Shown: positions 53,941-62,416 of the stretch, piece by piece
Layout of the letters: every line of letters begins with the position of its first letter
Numbering within the stretch: the stretch's first letter is position 1
Assembly (NCBI RefSeq): GCF_049316285.1
Contig: NZ_JBMOXA010000001.1
Span: 248,001-312,000 of the forward strand
Length of the DNA stretch: 64,000 nucleotides
Direction: 5' to 3'
Source of the DNA: Rhodoferax_B sp049316285
GTDB taxonomy: Bacteria; Pseudomonadota; Gammaproteobacteria; Burkholderiales; Burkholderiaceae_C
The notes under the pieces: model-generated
Seen by the model: only the letters and a program-made list of their open reading frames with translations
The model's database searches: none
Told to the model about the DNA's origin: nothing
Program-made: the position numbers and the translations under genes

Positions 53941-54291
53941 TTAACCGCCCGCGGGGTACACCTTGAACCACACCAGCAGCAAAAGCGCTGCCGCCGCCAC
54001 CCAGGCGCCGGTGGCCACCAGCAGCGTGTGGGCCAGGCTCAGGCGCACGCTGAACCAATACACGGCGAACAGATAAACCGCGTAGGGCAGCAGCGACCAC
54101 AGGCCGAACAGCGCCGTGGTGCGCAGCGCGGCGGCCGAGCGTTCGCTGCCGACGATGTAGTGGGCGATCAAGGCAAAGGTGGGGAACAGCGGCACCAGCC
54201 CGGCGATGAAGAAACTTTTCGATTTGGACAGCAGGGCGATCACCAGCACGGCGAGTGCACCCAGGGCGCATTTGAGAATCAGCGAAAACAT
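53941..54291 (-). CDS. GlpM family membrane protein
   Basis: A 116-residue protein with four membrane helices. 'LLSKSKSFFIAGLVPLFPTFALIAHYIVG' (across helices 1-2) is the GlpM signature. GlpM was linked to alginate production in Pseudomonas, but its activity is not known. It ends 8 bp from the convergent carbonic-anhydrase-like gene and is divergent from hslO. Confidence 0.87.
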   Translation of the reverse strand: MFSLILKCALGALAVLVIALLSKSKSFFIAGLVPLFPTFALIAHYIVGSERSAAALRTTALFGLWSLLPYAVYLFAVYWFSVRLSLAHTLLVATGAWVAAAALLLLVWFKVYPAGG

Positions 54292-54467
54292 GTGGAGGCG
54301 GGGCGGGGGTGGAAAGCCGAAATTCTAGGGGGCGGCTTGCGGCTATGGGCCGGGCGGGCTGCTCGCTGGCCGTGAAGTCCATACAATTCAGCCATTCCCC
54401 TATCTGAGGCTTGCGCGCCGCTGTTTCCACGCAGGCGCCGCAGACTATATCCACACGAGGACAACGC

Positions 54468-55451
54468 GTGTCTGAACTCCACAAATTCTTATTCGACGGC
54501 CTGCCTGTGCGCGGCTCCATCGTGCGCCTCACCGATGCCTGGCAAGAGGTTTTGCAACGCCGCGCCTCCAACACCACCATGACCGGTTACCCCGCGCCAG
54601 TGGTGGAATTGTTGGGCGAGATGACGGCGGCCGGCGTGCTGATGCAATCCAACATCAAGTTCGACGGCGCGCTGGTGTTGCAGGTGTTTGGCGACGGCCC
54701 GGTGAAGGTGGCCGTGGTCGAGGTGCAGCCGGACATGGCGTTTCGCACCACCGCCAGCGTGATGGGCGAGGTGCCAGCCGACGCCACGCTGAGCACCATG
54801 GTGAACCAGAACAACGAGGGCCGCTGCGCCATCACCCTAGACCCGAAAACCAAATTCCCCGGCCAGCAGGCTTACCAGGGCGTGGTGCCGCTGCATGGCG
54901 ACAAGCGCGAAAAGCTGGAAAAGGTCAGCGACGTGCTGCAGCACTACATGCTGCAAAGCGAGCAGCTCGACACACTGCTGGTGCTGGCCGCCGATGACAA
55001 AACCGCTGCGGGCCTGCTGATCCAGCGCCTGCCCGCCAAGGGCGAGGGCAACCTCGCGGCCGGCGCCCAGGCCAACGAAGACGGCATAGGCATCAACGAA
55101 GACTACAACCGCATTGCCCACCTGGCCTCGACGCTGAAGCGCGAGGAGTTGTTGTCACTCGACGTCGACACGATTTTGCGCCGCCTCTTCTGGGAAGAGC
55201 AGGTGTTGATGTTCACGCCGCACATTGGCGCCACGGCCCCGCGTTTCCACTGCACCTGCAGCCGTGAGCGTGTGGGCGCAATGATCCAGTCGCTGGGGCG
55301 CGAAGAGGTGGAAAGCATCTTGGCGGAGCGCAAGGACGTGGAAGTCGGCTGCGAGTTCTGCGGCCAGATGTACTGGTTTGACGCGGTCGACGCGGCGCAG
55401 TTGTTTGTCGAGCCGGACGTCACCTTGCCCGGGCCGTCCTCGGTCCAGTGA
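54468..55451 (+). CDS. hslO: Redox-regulated chaperone Hsp33
   Basis: I choose GTG 54468 because GAGGA (54457-54461) lies 6 nt upstream; the protein has 327 residues (VSELHKFLFDG...). The four zinc-binding cysteines are C262-x-C264 and C295-x2-C298, with the same 31-residue spacing as in E. coli. Oxidation releases zinc and turns the protein into a holdase chaperone in the cytosol. It is slightly longer than the E. coli protein (292 aa). Confidence 0.95.
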   Translation: MSELHKFLFDGLPVRGSIVRLTDAWQEVLQRRASNTTMTGYPAPVVELLGEMTAAGVLMQSNIKFDGALVLQVFGDGPVKVAVVEVQPDMAFRTTASVMGEVPADATLSTMVNQNNEGRCAITLDPKTKFPGQQAYQGVVPLHGDKREKLEKVSDVLQHYMLQSEQLDTLLVLAADDKTAAGLLIQRLPAKGEGNLAAGAQANEDGIGINEDYNRIAHLASTLKREELLSLDVDTILRRLFWEEQVLMFTPHIGATAPRFHCTCSRERVGAMIQSLGREEVESILAERKDVEVGCEFCGQMYWFDAVDAAQLFVEPDVTLPGPSSVQ

Positions 55452-55522
55452 TGGCTTGATTGGCCGCGGCGCGTTATACGCGAGCCGTCCGGTAACCAGC
55501 TTCTTTTTCGAGGCTGCAGCAG

Positions 55523-55585
55523 ACCGTCCTTTTTGATGGTGGCGTCCATATGTTTGGAATGCTTCTATCGAAGGACGGTTTTTTC
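55523..55585 (+). terminator. Probable terminator or leader hairpin after hslO
   Basis: The 9-bp arms 55523-55531 and 55571-55579 are exactly complementary and the right arm runs directly into a run of T (from 55578). The loop is long (39 nt) and can itself form a small hairpin. It lies 72 bp after hslO and 114 bp before the flavoprotein gene, so it could end hslO or regulate the next operon as a leader. Confidence 0.55.
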
Positions 55586-55698
55586 ATTTCCAGAGTGGAT
55601 GGCATCCGCATAGGCTAAGGGCTCGTTTCGATCCACGAGATCCCATAGCCCATGACTTGCTTTTTGTTGCTTAACCCAGCCCCTGTGAGGCTGTTGCC

Positions 55699-57333
55699 GT
55701 GACCGCGCCCGACCTCGTCGCGCTGAAGACCGATGTGCTGGTGATTGGTGGTGGCATGGCCGGTGCCTGGGCGGCCATCGCGGCAGCCCGCGCGGGCGCT
55801 GCGGTGATTCTGGTGGACAAGGGTTACTGCGGCACCAGTGGGGTCACCGCCACCGCCGGGCCTGGCCACTGGTGGGTGCCGCCCGACCCGCCGGATGCAC
55901 GACCCAACGCCATCGCCGCGCGCAACCTGGGCGCGGCCGGCCTGGGCGACCCGCAATGGATGGCCGCCGTCATCGACCTGACCTGGCGTGTGTTGCCCAC
56001 CCTGGCCAGCCACTACCACTTTCCACGCAACGAGGCCGGTGTACTGCAGTACCGCGGCCTGCGCGGGCCGGAGTACATGCGTGCGCTGCGCAGCCTGGCC
56101 CTTGACCTGGGCGTGCGTATTCTGGACCACTGGCCTGCACTGGAACTGCTACGTGCCAGCGACGGCGTCATTGCTGGTGCGCGCGGCGTGCAACGCCAGC
56201 ACGGCAACCGCCCCTGGCAGATCAGCGCCGGCGCGGTGCTGCTGGCCACCGGCGGCACCAGTTTCCGCTCACACCTGCTGGGGGCGCACAACAACACCGG
56301 CGACGGCTACCTGATGGGCGCTGAGGCCGGCGCCACGCTGTCGGGCATGGAGTTCACCGCCGCCTACACGGTGGCGCCCAAGCGCTCGAACATGACGCGC
56401 ACCATGTCGTATGCCTACGCCAGCTACACCGATGCCGCCGGCCAGCCTCTGGACGTGCCGCCCGGCCCGGACAACAGCCGCGCGCTGGCGCGGGCGCTGC
56501 TGCAAGGCCCGGTGTTCTGCCGTTTTGACCGCATGCCCGACCAGGTGCGGCGCTGGTTGCCCAGCATCTCGCCGAATGTGATGCTGCCTTTTGACCGCTG
56601 GGGCATAGACCCCTGGCGCGACCGTTTCGAGATCACCCTGCACAACGACGGCACGATTCGCGGCACCGGTGGCCTGCGTGTGGCCGATGGCGACTGCGGC
56701 ACGGGTGTGCCTGGCCTTTATGCCGCAGGGGATGCGGCCACGCGTGAACTGGTGGCCGGTGCCATCTCGGGCGGCGGCGCGCAGAACTCGGCCTGGGCGC
56801 TGTCCTCGGCGCACTGGGCAGCACGCGCTGCGGCCGACTTCGCACGCCAGCGTGGCCCCGTGGTAGGTGCTTTGCAGCCGCTGGGCCAGGCCGGTTTGCG
56901 TCCGGCGCGTGCTGTGTCCGCGTTCGACACACAGCAAGCGGTGAAGGCCATACAGGCGCAGATGCACCCTTACCAGCGCAACCTGTTCCGCACTGGCACG
57001 GGTCTGCAGGATTCGGCGCGGGTTCTGGAAGCGGTGTGGACTGAATTACGCGACCACGCCCACGATGGACATGACCCCCTGCGTTTGCGCGAGGCCGCCG
57101 CCATGGCCGCAAGCGCGCGTTGGTCGGTGGCCGCGGCGCTGCAGCGTCGCGAGAGCCGTGGCATGCACCAGCGCGATGACCTGCCTGCGAGCGACCCGGC
57201 ACAGGCACACCGCCAGGAGGTCGGCGGGCTGGACTCCGTGTGGGTGCGGGCCGATGCCCAGCGGCCCCAGCCACCCCAGCCTGCTAGATCGCCCGTCATC
57301 GCGGAACCCGAACCACTCACCAGCGCTGCCTGA
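55699..57333 (+). CDS. FAD-dependent oxidoreductase (fumarate reductase / APS reductase alpha-like)
   Basis: A 544-residue flavoprotein. The N-terminal dinucleotide motif is GGGMAG (17-22) in 'VLVIGGGMAGAWAAIAAARAGA'. 'LLATGGTSFRSHLLGAHNNTGDGYLMGAEAGA' is the typical mid-domain of the succinate dehydrogenase/fumarate reductase family. 'GLYAAGDAATRELVAGAISGGGAQN' is the FAD-binding end. A C-terminal helical domain and a Pro-rich tail follow. It is followed by a two-cluster ferredoxin gene (9 bp), an AprA/AprB-like pairing, and then an FMN monooxygenase. The true substrate is not known. Confidence 0.75.
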   Translation: MTAPDLVALKTDVLVIGGGMAGAWAAIAAARAGAAVILVDKGYCGTSGVTATAGPGHWWVPPDPPDARPNAIAARNLGAAGLGDPQWMAAVIDLTWRVLPTLASHYHFPRNEAGVLQYRGLRGPEYMRALRSLALDLGVRILDHWPALELLRASDGVIAGARGVQRQHGNRPWQISAGAVLLATGGTSFRSHLLGAHNNTGDGYLMGAEAGATLSGMEFTAAYTVAPKRSNMTRTMSYAYASYTDAAGQPLDVPPGPDNSRALARALLQGPVFCRFDRMPDQVRRWLPSISPNVMLPFDRWGIDPWRDRFEITLHNDGTIRGTGGLRVADGDCGTGVPGLYAAGDAATRELVAGAISGGGAQNSAWALSSAHWAARAAADFARQRGPVVGALQPLGQAGLRPARAVSAFDTQQAVKAIQAQMHPYQRNLFRTGTGLQDSARVLEAVWTELRDHAHDGHDPLRLREAAAMAASARWSVAAALQRRESRGMHQRDDLPASDPAQAHRQEVGGLDSVWVRADAQRPQPPQPARSPVIAEPEPLTSAA

Positions 57334-57342
57334 CCCCCCGCC

Positions 57343-57711
57343 ATGATTGAACTTGTCTTCTCCGACGCCTGCACGGCCTGTGGCGATTGCGTCACGGCCT
57401 GCCCCAGCAACGTCTTCGATACCGGCGCCGAAGGTGTACCTGTGATCGCCCGCCAGGCCGACTGCCAGACCTGCTTCATGTGTGAGCTGTTCTGCCAGGC
57501 CGATGCGCTGTTTGTGGCGCCCGATTGCACCGGCCCCACGCCGCTGGACCCCGCAGCCGTGCGCCAGGCCGGCCTGCTCGGCCAGTTCCGCCGCGACTCG
57601 GGCTGGCATGAATGGGAGGGTAGACGGGCCAACGAACACTGGCGTATGGACGAGGTGTTCCGCATGGCGCGCACGCTGCCTGCGAGCACCCCAGCCAGCC
57701 CAACAAATTAA
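57343..57711 (+). CDS. 2[4Fe-4S] ferredoxin-type protein
   Basis: A 122-residue protein with two clusters: 'CTACGDCVTACP' (about 10-21) and 'CQTCFMCELFC' (about 42-52), followed by a ~60-residue C-terminal extension. The extension has 'FRRDSGWHEWEGRRANEHWRMDEVFRMA', which is not part of the ferredoxin fold and may contact the flavoprotein. It is 9 bp after the flavoprotein gene, so it likely is its electron-transfer subunit. Confidence 0.85.
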   Translation: MIELVFSDACTACGDCVTACPSNVFDTGAEGVPVIARQADCQTCFMCELFCQADALFVAPDCTGPTPLDPAAVRQAGLLGQFRRDSGWHEWEGRRANEHWRMDEVFRMARTLPASTPASPTN

Positions 57712-57748
57712 ACCTCTTCAGATCTTCACCTCTTCAAGGAATCGCTCC

Positions 57749-58861
57749 ATGTCCCTGGAATTCATTGGCTACATCGGCACCCAGCACAGTTCTGAAATCA
57801 TCGACGCACCACGCTCCGGCCTCGACCTGGCGCACGTGGAACAAGCGGCGCGCATCCACGAACAAGGCGGCTTTGACCGCGCGCTGGTGGCCTTTCATTC
57901 CACCTCGCCCGAAAGCATTCTGGTGGCGGCGCACGCGGCCTCGGTCACCCAGCGCCTGGGTTTTATGGTGGCGCACCGGCCGGGTTTCACACAGCCTACG
58001 CTGGCCGCACGCCAACTCGCCACGCTGGACGTGATCACCGGCGGCCGCTCGGCGGTGCACATCATCACCGGCGGCAACGAGGTCGAGATGCGCCAGGACG
58101 GCAGCTTCATCGACAAGGAAGAACGCTACGCGCGCAGCGACGAATACCTGCAAGTGCTGCGCAAGGTCTGGACCAGCACCCAGCCCTTTGACCACCAAGG
58201 CCGCTTCTACCGCTACGAGCAAGCCTTCTCGCATGTACGTTCGCCGCAGGCGCCGCATATTCCGGTGTATTTTGGTGGTTCGTCTGACGCCGCCATCGAG
58301 GTGGCTGGCCGTCACGCCGACGTCTACGCCTTATGGGGCGAAACCCATGAGCAGGTGCGCGAAACCGTGGCGCGGGTGCGCGCGGCTGCCGCCAAACACG
58401 GCCGCACGATACGCTTCAGCCTGTCGCTGCGTCCCATCCTGGCCGACACCGAAGCAGCGGCATGGGCACGTGCCGAGCACATTCTGGAACAGGCCCGTGC
58501 CTTGGCTGCGCGCAACGGCAAGCTGAACAAAGCCGCGCCGCTGAACGTAGGCTCGCAGCGCCTGCTGGCCGCCGCCGCCCAAGGCGACCGGCTCGACAAA
58601 CGACTGTGGACCGGCATCGCCGGTTTGTTGGGCGCGCAAGGCAATTCGACCGCGCTGGTCGGCACGCCCGAACAAGTGGCCGACGCCTTGCTGGACTACC
58701 GCGACCTGGGCATCAGCACCTTCTTGATCCGTGGCTTCGAGCCGCTGGCCGATGCCCTGGCCTATGGGCGCGACCTGTTGCCATTGGTGCGCGCGCAGGC
58801 GCTGAGCCGGCCAGATTTGTCGAAGCGCCACGCGCCGGCGCCCGAGGGGGTTGCCGCCTAA
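57749..58861 (+). CDS. FMN-dependent (LLM-class) monooxygenase, SsuD-like
   Basis: The start at 57749, with an AAGGAA ribosome site, gives 370 residues. 'MSLEFIGYIGTQHSSE', 'GFDRALVAFHSTSPESILVAAHAASVTQRLGFMVAHRPGF', 'GRSAVHIITGGNEVEMRQDGSF' and 'PVYFGGSSDAAIEVAGRHADVYALWGE' are typical of the alkanesulfonate monooxygenase (SsuD) branch of luciferase-like enzymes. It probably desulfonates an organosulfonate with reduced FMN and oxygen. It is the third gene of the redox module, and its stop codon overlaps that of the convergent kinase gene. Confidence 0.85.
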   Translation: MSLEFIGYIGTQHSSEIIDAPRSGLDLAHVEQAARIHEQGGFDRALVAFHSTSPESILVAAHAASVTQRLGFMVAHRPGFTQPTLAARQLATLDVITGGRSAVHIITGGNEVEMRQDGSFIDKEERYARSDEYLQVLRKVWTSTQPFDHQGRFYRYEQAFSHVRSPQAPHIPVYFGGSSDAAIEVAGRHADVYALWGETHEQVRETVARVRAAAAKHGRTIRFSLSLRPILADTEAAAWARAEHILEQARALAARNGKLNKAAPLNVGSQRLLAAAAQGDRLDKRLWTGIAGLLGAQGNSTALVGTPEQVADALLDYRDLGISTFLIRGFEPLADALAYGRDLLPLVRAQALSRPDLSKRHAPAPEGVAA

Positions 58862-59556
58862 TCCGCCGTCAAGCTGGTGAACAGGCGGTGCTCACATTCC
58901 GGGTCGCTGCATTTGTCGCAGGTCCAGACCCAGTTTTTTGATTTCTTCAGGCCTTTTGTGCTGCTGGCGCTTGCTGTGTGGGTGGGAGTTGCTGCGAAGT
59001 TGATAGCGAAAAGGGCACTCTGCAGCCGCTCATCTCCGCTGCCGTAGACCACCTTGTAGGGAATTTCCCCTTTGGCCAATTGGCTGCGCAGCAAGGCGTC
59101 TATCGGTTCGCGCACATGGGCGCCGTCGCGCTGCAAGCCGTCTGCGACCCAGGGCAGGTCCAGACCGGTGACCAGGGTGTGGGTAAAGGTTTTTTGCTGC
59201 GCCAGCGCCAAGGGGTAGAGCGTGATGTCCTGGAACAGCCAGTCGCTGTAGACCGCGGTCATCAGCGCGGTGGTGTCGGCGATGACGTAGGCGGCACGTT
59301 CCGGATGCTCGGTTGGCTCGGTGGCCAGGCGTTCGGCGGCCTCCAGCACGTGCCGGGCCTGGGTTTCGGCAATCGCCAGCTGCTCGTCGGGGCGCGGCGT
59401 GCGGCCTTGGCGCTCGCACCATTCACGCAGCCATTCGGCGACCACGGCCACGCGGTGTCCACGTGTGCTCAAGGCTTGCGCCAAGGCAGCGGCAAGCGCG
59501 GTTTTGCCGGTGCTTTCGGTGCCCAGAAGGGCGACGCTGATGACGGTTTTTTTCAC
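58858..59556 (-). CDS. Nicotinamide riboside kinase-like ATPase (NadR C-terminal type) with Cys-rich tail
   Basis: A 232-residue protein. Walker A is 'GTESTGKTAL' (about 11-20), the form of the ribosylnicotinamide kinase domain of NadR. 'VVAEWLREWCERQGRTPRPDEQLAIAETQ' and 'YVIADTTALMTAVYSDWLF' follow. The C-terminus adds a short tail with C213-x2-C216-x4-C221, a possible metal site I do not know from NadR. It is coupled by 4 nt to pnuC, which strongly supports a role in NAD salvage: phosphorylating nicotinamide riboside as it enters. Confidence 0.87.
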   Translation of the reverse strand: MKKTVISVALLGTESTGKTALAAALAQALSTRGHRVAVVAEWLREWCERQGRTPRPDEQLAIAETQARHVLEAAERLATEPTEHPERAAYVIADTTALMTAVYSDWLFQDITLYPLALAQQKTFTHTLVTGLDLPWVADGLQRDGAHVREPIDALLRSQLAKGEIPYKVVYGSGDERLQSALFAINFAATPTHTASASSTKGLKKSKNWVWTCDKCSDPECEHRLFTSLTAD

Positions 59557-60194
59557 GCCTGTGTTTGACCTTTAAGCCGTGCCTGCCAGGCACGCCAGCC
59601 GGCCACACTCAGGGCGATGAACAAGCTGTAGAGCACGGCCGTGAGCCACAGGCCTTTATAGGCAAAAAGCCCCACGCTCACGGTGTTGACCGCCACCCAC
59701 ACCAGCCAGTTCTCCAGGTATTTGCGGCCCAGCAAAAACTGCCCGACCAGGCTCACAGCCGTGGGAAAGGCGTCCCACCAGGGCACATCGGTATTCGTGA
59801 AATTTTTAAGAATAAGGCCTGTGATGGGCCACAGAACAGCGCACGCTGCTATGGTTTTGATGATGCCATTGCGGGTTAGTCGCTGCACGTGCAGGTGCTG
59901 GCCATCGGCACTGTGGCCGCGCAGCCACTGCCACCAGCCCCAAAACGCCAGCACCACAAAAACGCCTTGCAGTGCCGCATCACCATACAAACGGTTGCGC
60001 CAGAAAAGCTCGCCATAAAGTAGCGAACTGGCAATTGCCAACGGCCAGCCCCAATGGATTTCGCGGATGTTGCAGCCGACCATCATCAGGGCCAGCAGTA
60101 CGGCAAGCAATTCCAGCCAAGTCGTGGGAGCACCCCAAAGCGTAAACGCGCTCTGCTCGGCCAGCGCCCATAACCAATCCCAAACAGCGGTCAT
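59553..60194 (-). CDS. pnuC: Nicotinamide riboside transporter PnuC
   Basis: A 213-residue membrane protein with about seven helices. 'VGCNIREIHWGWPLAIASSLLYGELFWRNRLYGDAALQGVFVVLAFWGWWQW' (helices 2-4, in sequence) and 'NTVSVGLFAYKGLWLTAVLYSLF' near the end are PnuC signatures. It takes up nicotinamide riboside by facilitated diffusion. Its last codons overlap the kinase gene, so transport and trapping by phosphorylation are coupled. Confidence 0.93.
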   Translation of the reverse strand: MTAVWDWLWALAEQSAFTLWGAPTTWLELLAVLLALMMVGCNIREIHWGWPLAIASSLLYGELFWRNRLYGDAALQGVFVVLAFWGWWQWLRGHSADGQHLHVQRLTRNGIIKTIAACAVLWPITGLILKNFTNTDVPWWDAFPTAVSLVGQFLLGRKYLENWLVWVAVNTVSVGLFAYKGLWLTAVLYSLFIALSVAGWRAWQARLKGQTQA

Positions 60195-60337
60195 TTCAAT
60201 ACAGAGCGCGACAGGGCTTAACAGTCGTGAGGGTCTTCATCATGGGATGCCGCGGAACTGGCTCTGCCAGGCCGCAGGCATCGCCCCCTGCAAGGGGGTT
60301 GGCGCAGCGACACGCAGTGCGCGAAGACTGGGGGTGT

Positions 60338-60616
60338 TCACTTCGTGCTCACGTGAACGAAGATTTCGTTGGGTTTGACCATGCCGAGTTCGGTGCGGGC
60401 GCGGTCTTCGACCATTTCCAGGCCCTCTTTCAGGTCGCGCACCTCGGCCGTCAACCTGTCGTTGGCCAGTTGCGCTTTGGCATTCAGGGCTTTTTGCTCA
60501 GCCAGTTTGACGCGCATCTGGTTGACTTCGGGAATGCTGCCGCGGCCCAGCCAAAGCTGGGCATGCAGCACGGCCAGCAAGGCCAGCAGAACAGCGGGAA
60601 CGAGGCGTGCGCCCAT
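60338..60616 (-). CDS. ftsB: Cell division protein FtsB
   Basis: A 92-residue protein with one membrane helix (about 6-23) and a coiled coil (about 30-70), then 'ARTELGMVKPNEIFVHV', the conserved FtsB end. It links FtsL and FtsQ in the divisome. Its place just after eno is conserved in many proteobacteria; here a terminator lies between the two. Confidence 0.93.
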   Translation of the reverse strand: MGARLVPAVLLALLAVLHAQLWLGRGSIPEVNQMRVKLAEQKALNAKAQLANDRLTAEVRDLKEGLEMVEDRARTELGMVKPNEIFVHVSTK

Positions 60617-60642
60617 GGTGCAGGGTCAGGTTGGGCCAAGCC

Positions 60643-60698
60643 ACAAAACAAAACCCCGACCCGCGCCCTTGTGCACAAGGGCCGCCGGGAGCCGGGGT
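60643..60698 (-). terminator. Rho-independent terminator after eno
   Basis: On the minus strand a long hairpin forms: ACCCCG with CGGGGT at the base, CCCG with CGGG, and a perfect 18-bp palindrome (60665-60682) at the tip. It is followed by TTTTGTTTTG. It lies between eno and ftsB and would end or reduce transcription into ftsB. Confidence 0.85.
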
Positions 60699-60726
60699 GT
60701 TGTCAGCGGCATGGCCGAGCCAGCTT

Positions 60727-62010
60727 TCAGCGCAGGTTGTAGAACGCAGCGCGGCCAGGGTAGACGGCGATTTCGCCCAGGTCTTCCTCTATGCGCAGCA
60801 ATTGGTTGTACTTGGCCATGCGGTCCGAACGGCTCAGGCTACCGGTCTTGATCTGGCCGGCGTTGGTGCCCACGGCGATATCGGCAATCGTCGAGTCTTC
60901 GGTTTCGCCCGAACGGTGGCTGATCACGGCGGTGTAGCCCGCGCGCTTGGCCATCTCAATGGCGGCAAAGGTTTCGGTCAGCGTGCCGATCTGGTTGATC
61001 TTGATCAGGATGGAGTTGGCGATGTTTTTCTCAATGCCTTCTTGCAGGATCTTGGTGTTGGTGACGAACAAGTCGTCGCCAACGATCTGCACCTTCTTGC
61101 CCAGGCGGTCGGTCAGCAGTTTCCAGCCGTCCCAGTCGCCTTCGGCCATGCCGTCTTCGATGCTGATGATGGGGTACTTGTCGCACCAGGTGGCCATCAC
61201 GTTGATCCACTCTTCACCGGTCAGCACCAGGCCTTCACCTTCGAGGTGGTACTTGCCGTCCTTGTAGAACTCGGAGGCAGCGCAGTCCAGGCCCAGGGCG
61301 ATCTGCTCGCCGGGCACGTAGCCTGCCGCGGTGATGGCGTCCAGAATCATCTGGATGGCGGCTTCGTGGTTGGCCACGTTGGGGGCAAAGCCACCTTCGT
61401 CGCCCACGGCGGTGCTGATGCCCTTGTCGTGCAGAATCTTCTTCAGCGCGTGGAACACTTCAGCGCCATAACGCAGCGCTTCGCGGAAGCTGGGTGCGCC
61501 CACGGGGATGATCATCAACTCTTGCAGGTCGAGGTTGTTGTTGGCGTGTTCGCCACCGTTCATGACGTTCATCATGGGCACGGGCATTTGCACCGCGCTC
61601 ATGCCGCCGAAATAACGGTACAGCGGCAGGCCAGATTCTTCAGCTGCCGCGCGTGCCACGGCCATGGACACGGCCAACATCGCGTTGGCGCCCAGGCGGC
61701 CCTTGTTTTCGGTGCCGTCGAGGTCGATCAGGGTCTTGTCGAGGAAGGCTTGTTCCGAAGCGTCTAGGCCAAGCACGGCTTCGGAGATTTCGGTGTTGAT
61801 GTTTTCCACGGCCTTGAGCACGCCCTTGCCCAGGTAACGTTTCTTGTCGCCGTCGCGCAGCTCAATGGCTTCACGCGAACCGGTGGAAGCACCCGAGGGC
61901 ACAGCCGCACGGCCCATGACGCCGGATTCCAGCAACACGTCGCATTCGACGGTAGGGTTGCCACGCGAGTCGAGAACTTCGCGGCCGACGATATCCACAA
62001 TTGCACTCAT
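60727..62010 (-). CDS. eno: Enolase
   Basis: A 427-residue glycolytic enzyme. 'IVGREVLDSRGNPTVECDVLL', 'GASTGSREAIELRDGD', 'NVMNGGEHANNNLDLQE' and the C-terminal signature 'ILIKINQIGTLTETFAAIEMA' are all intact. It converts 2-phosphoglycerate to phosphoenolpyruvate with Mg2+. The phosphoenolpyruvate is also the substrate of KdsA, encoded two genes upstream. It is one of the conserved pyrG-kdsA-eno-ftsB block. Confidence 0.98.
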   Translation of the reverse strand: MSAIVDIVGREVLDSRGNPTVECDVLLESGVMGRAAVPSGASTGSREAIELRDGDKKRYLGKGVLKAVENINTEISEAVLGLDASEQAFLDKTLIDLDGTENKGRLGANAMLAVSMAVARAAAEESGLPLYRYFGGMSAVQMPVPMMNVMNGGEHANNNLDLQELMIIPVGAPSFREALRYGAEVFHALKKILHDKGISTAVGDEGGFAPNVANHEAAIQMILDAITAAGYVPGEQIALGLDCAASEFYKDGKYHLEGEGLVLTGEEWINVMATWCDKYPIISIEDGMAEGDWDGWKLLTDRLGKKVQIVGDDLFVTNTKILQEGIEKNIANSILIKINQIGTLTETFAAIEMAKRAGYTAVISHRSGETEDSTIADIAVGTNAGQIKTGSLSRSDRMAKYNQLLRIEEDLGEIAVYPGRAAFYNLR

Positions 62011-62063
62011 TTTTTTCCTTAAGGCTATAAAAATAATCTCAATCTTTGCGCGACGGTTGTGAC

Positions 62064-62369
62064 TTACACAGGCGCGGCGACACCTTCGACCAACACCATG
62101 TTGAAGAACGTGGTGGCGCCTTCTCGTTTGGCGCGTGCGGCCCGGTATTGTTCGGCGTCGTAGAAATTTTTGGCGGCTTCATAACTGGGGAAGCGCAGCA
62201 TCGCGATGCGGGCCGGTTCCCAGTCACCTTCCAGGGTCTCGAAGCGGCCCCCGCGCACCAGGTATTCACCACCCGCAGCGGCCACGGCCGCAGGGGCCTC
62301 GGCCATGTACTTCTTGTACTGCTCCATATCGGAGATCTGCATGTCAACAATCAGGTAGGCAGCGGGCAT
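62064..62369 (-). CDS. DUF1330 (Dabb-like) protein
   Basis: A 101-residue protein with the DUF1330 fold: 'MPAAYLIVDMQISDMEQYKKYM', 'GGEYLVRGGRFETLEGDWEPARIAMLRFPSYEAAKNFYDAEQY'. It is a small dimeric alpha-beta barrel of unknown function. It sits between kdsA and eno in the same direction and is probably co-transcribed. Confidence 0.93.
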   Translation of the reverse strand: MPAAYLIVDMQISDMEQYKKYMAEAPAAVAAAGGEYLVRGGRFETLEGDWEPARIAMLRFPSYEAAKNFYDAEQYRAARAKREGATTFFNMVLVEGVAAPV

Positions 62370-62416
62370 GGTGTGTCCTGAGGTGTACGCTAAAGGGGCC
62401 GAACGTTCGCCGGATT

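Noticed and set aside
60607..61767. 386-codon plus-strand frame opposite eno
   Set aside because: Antisense shadow of enolase with no recognisable domain.
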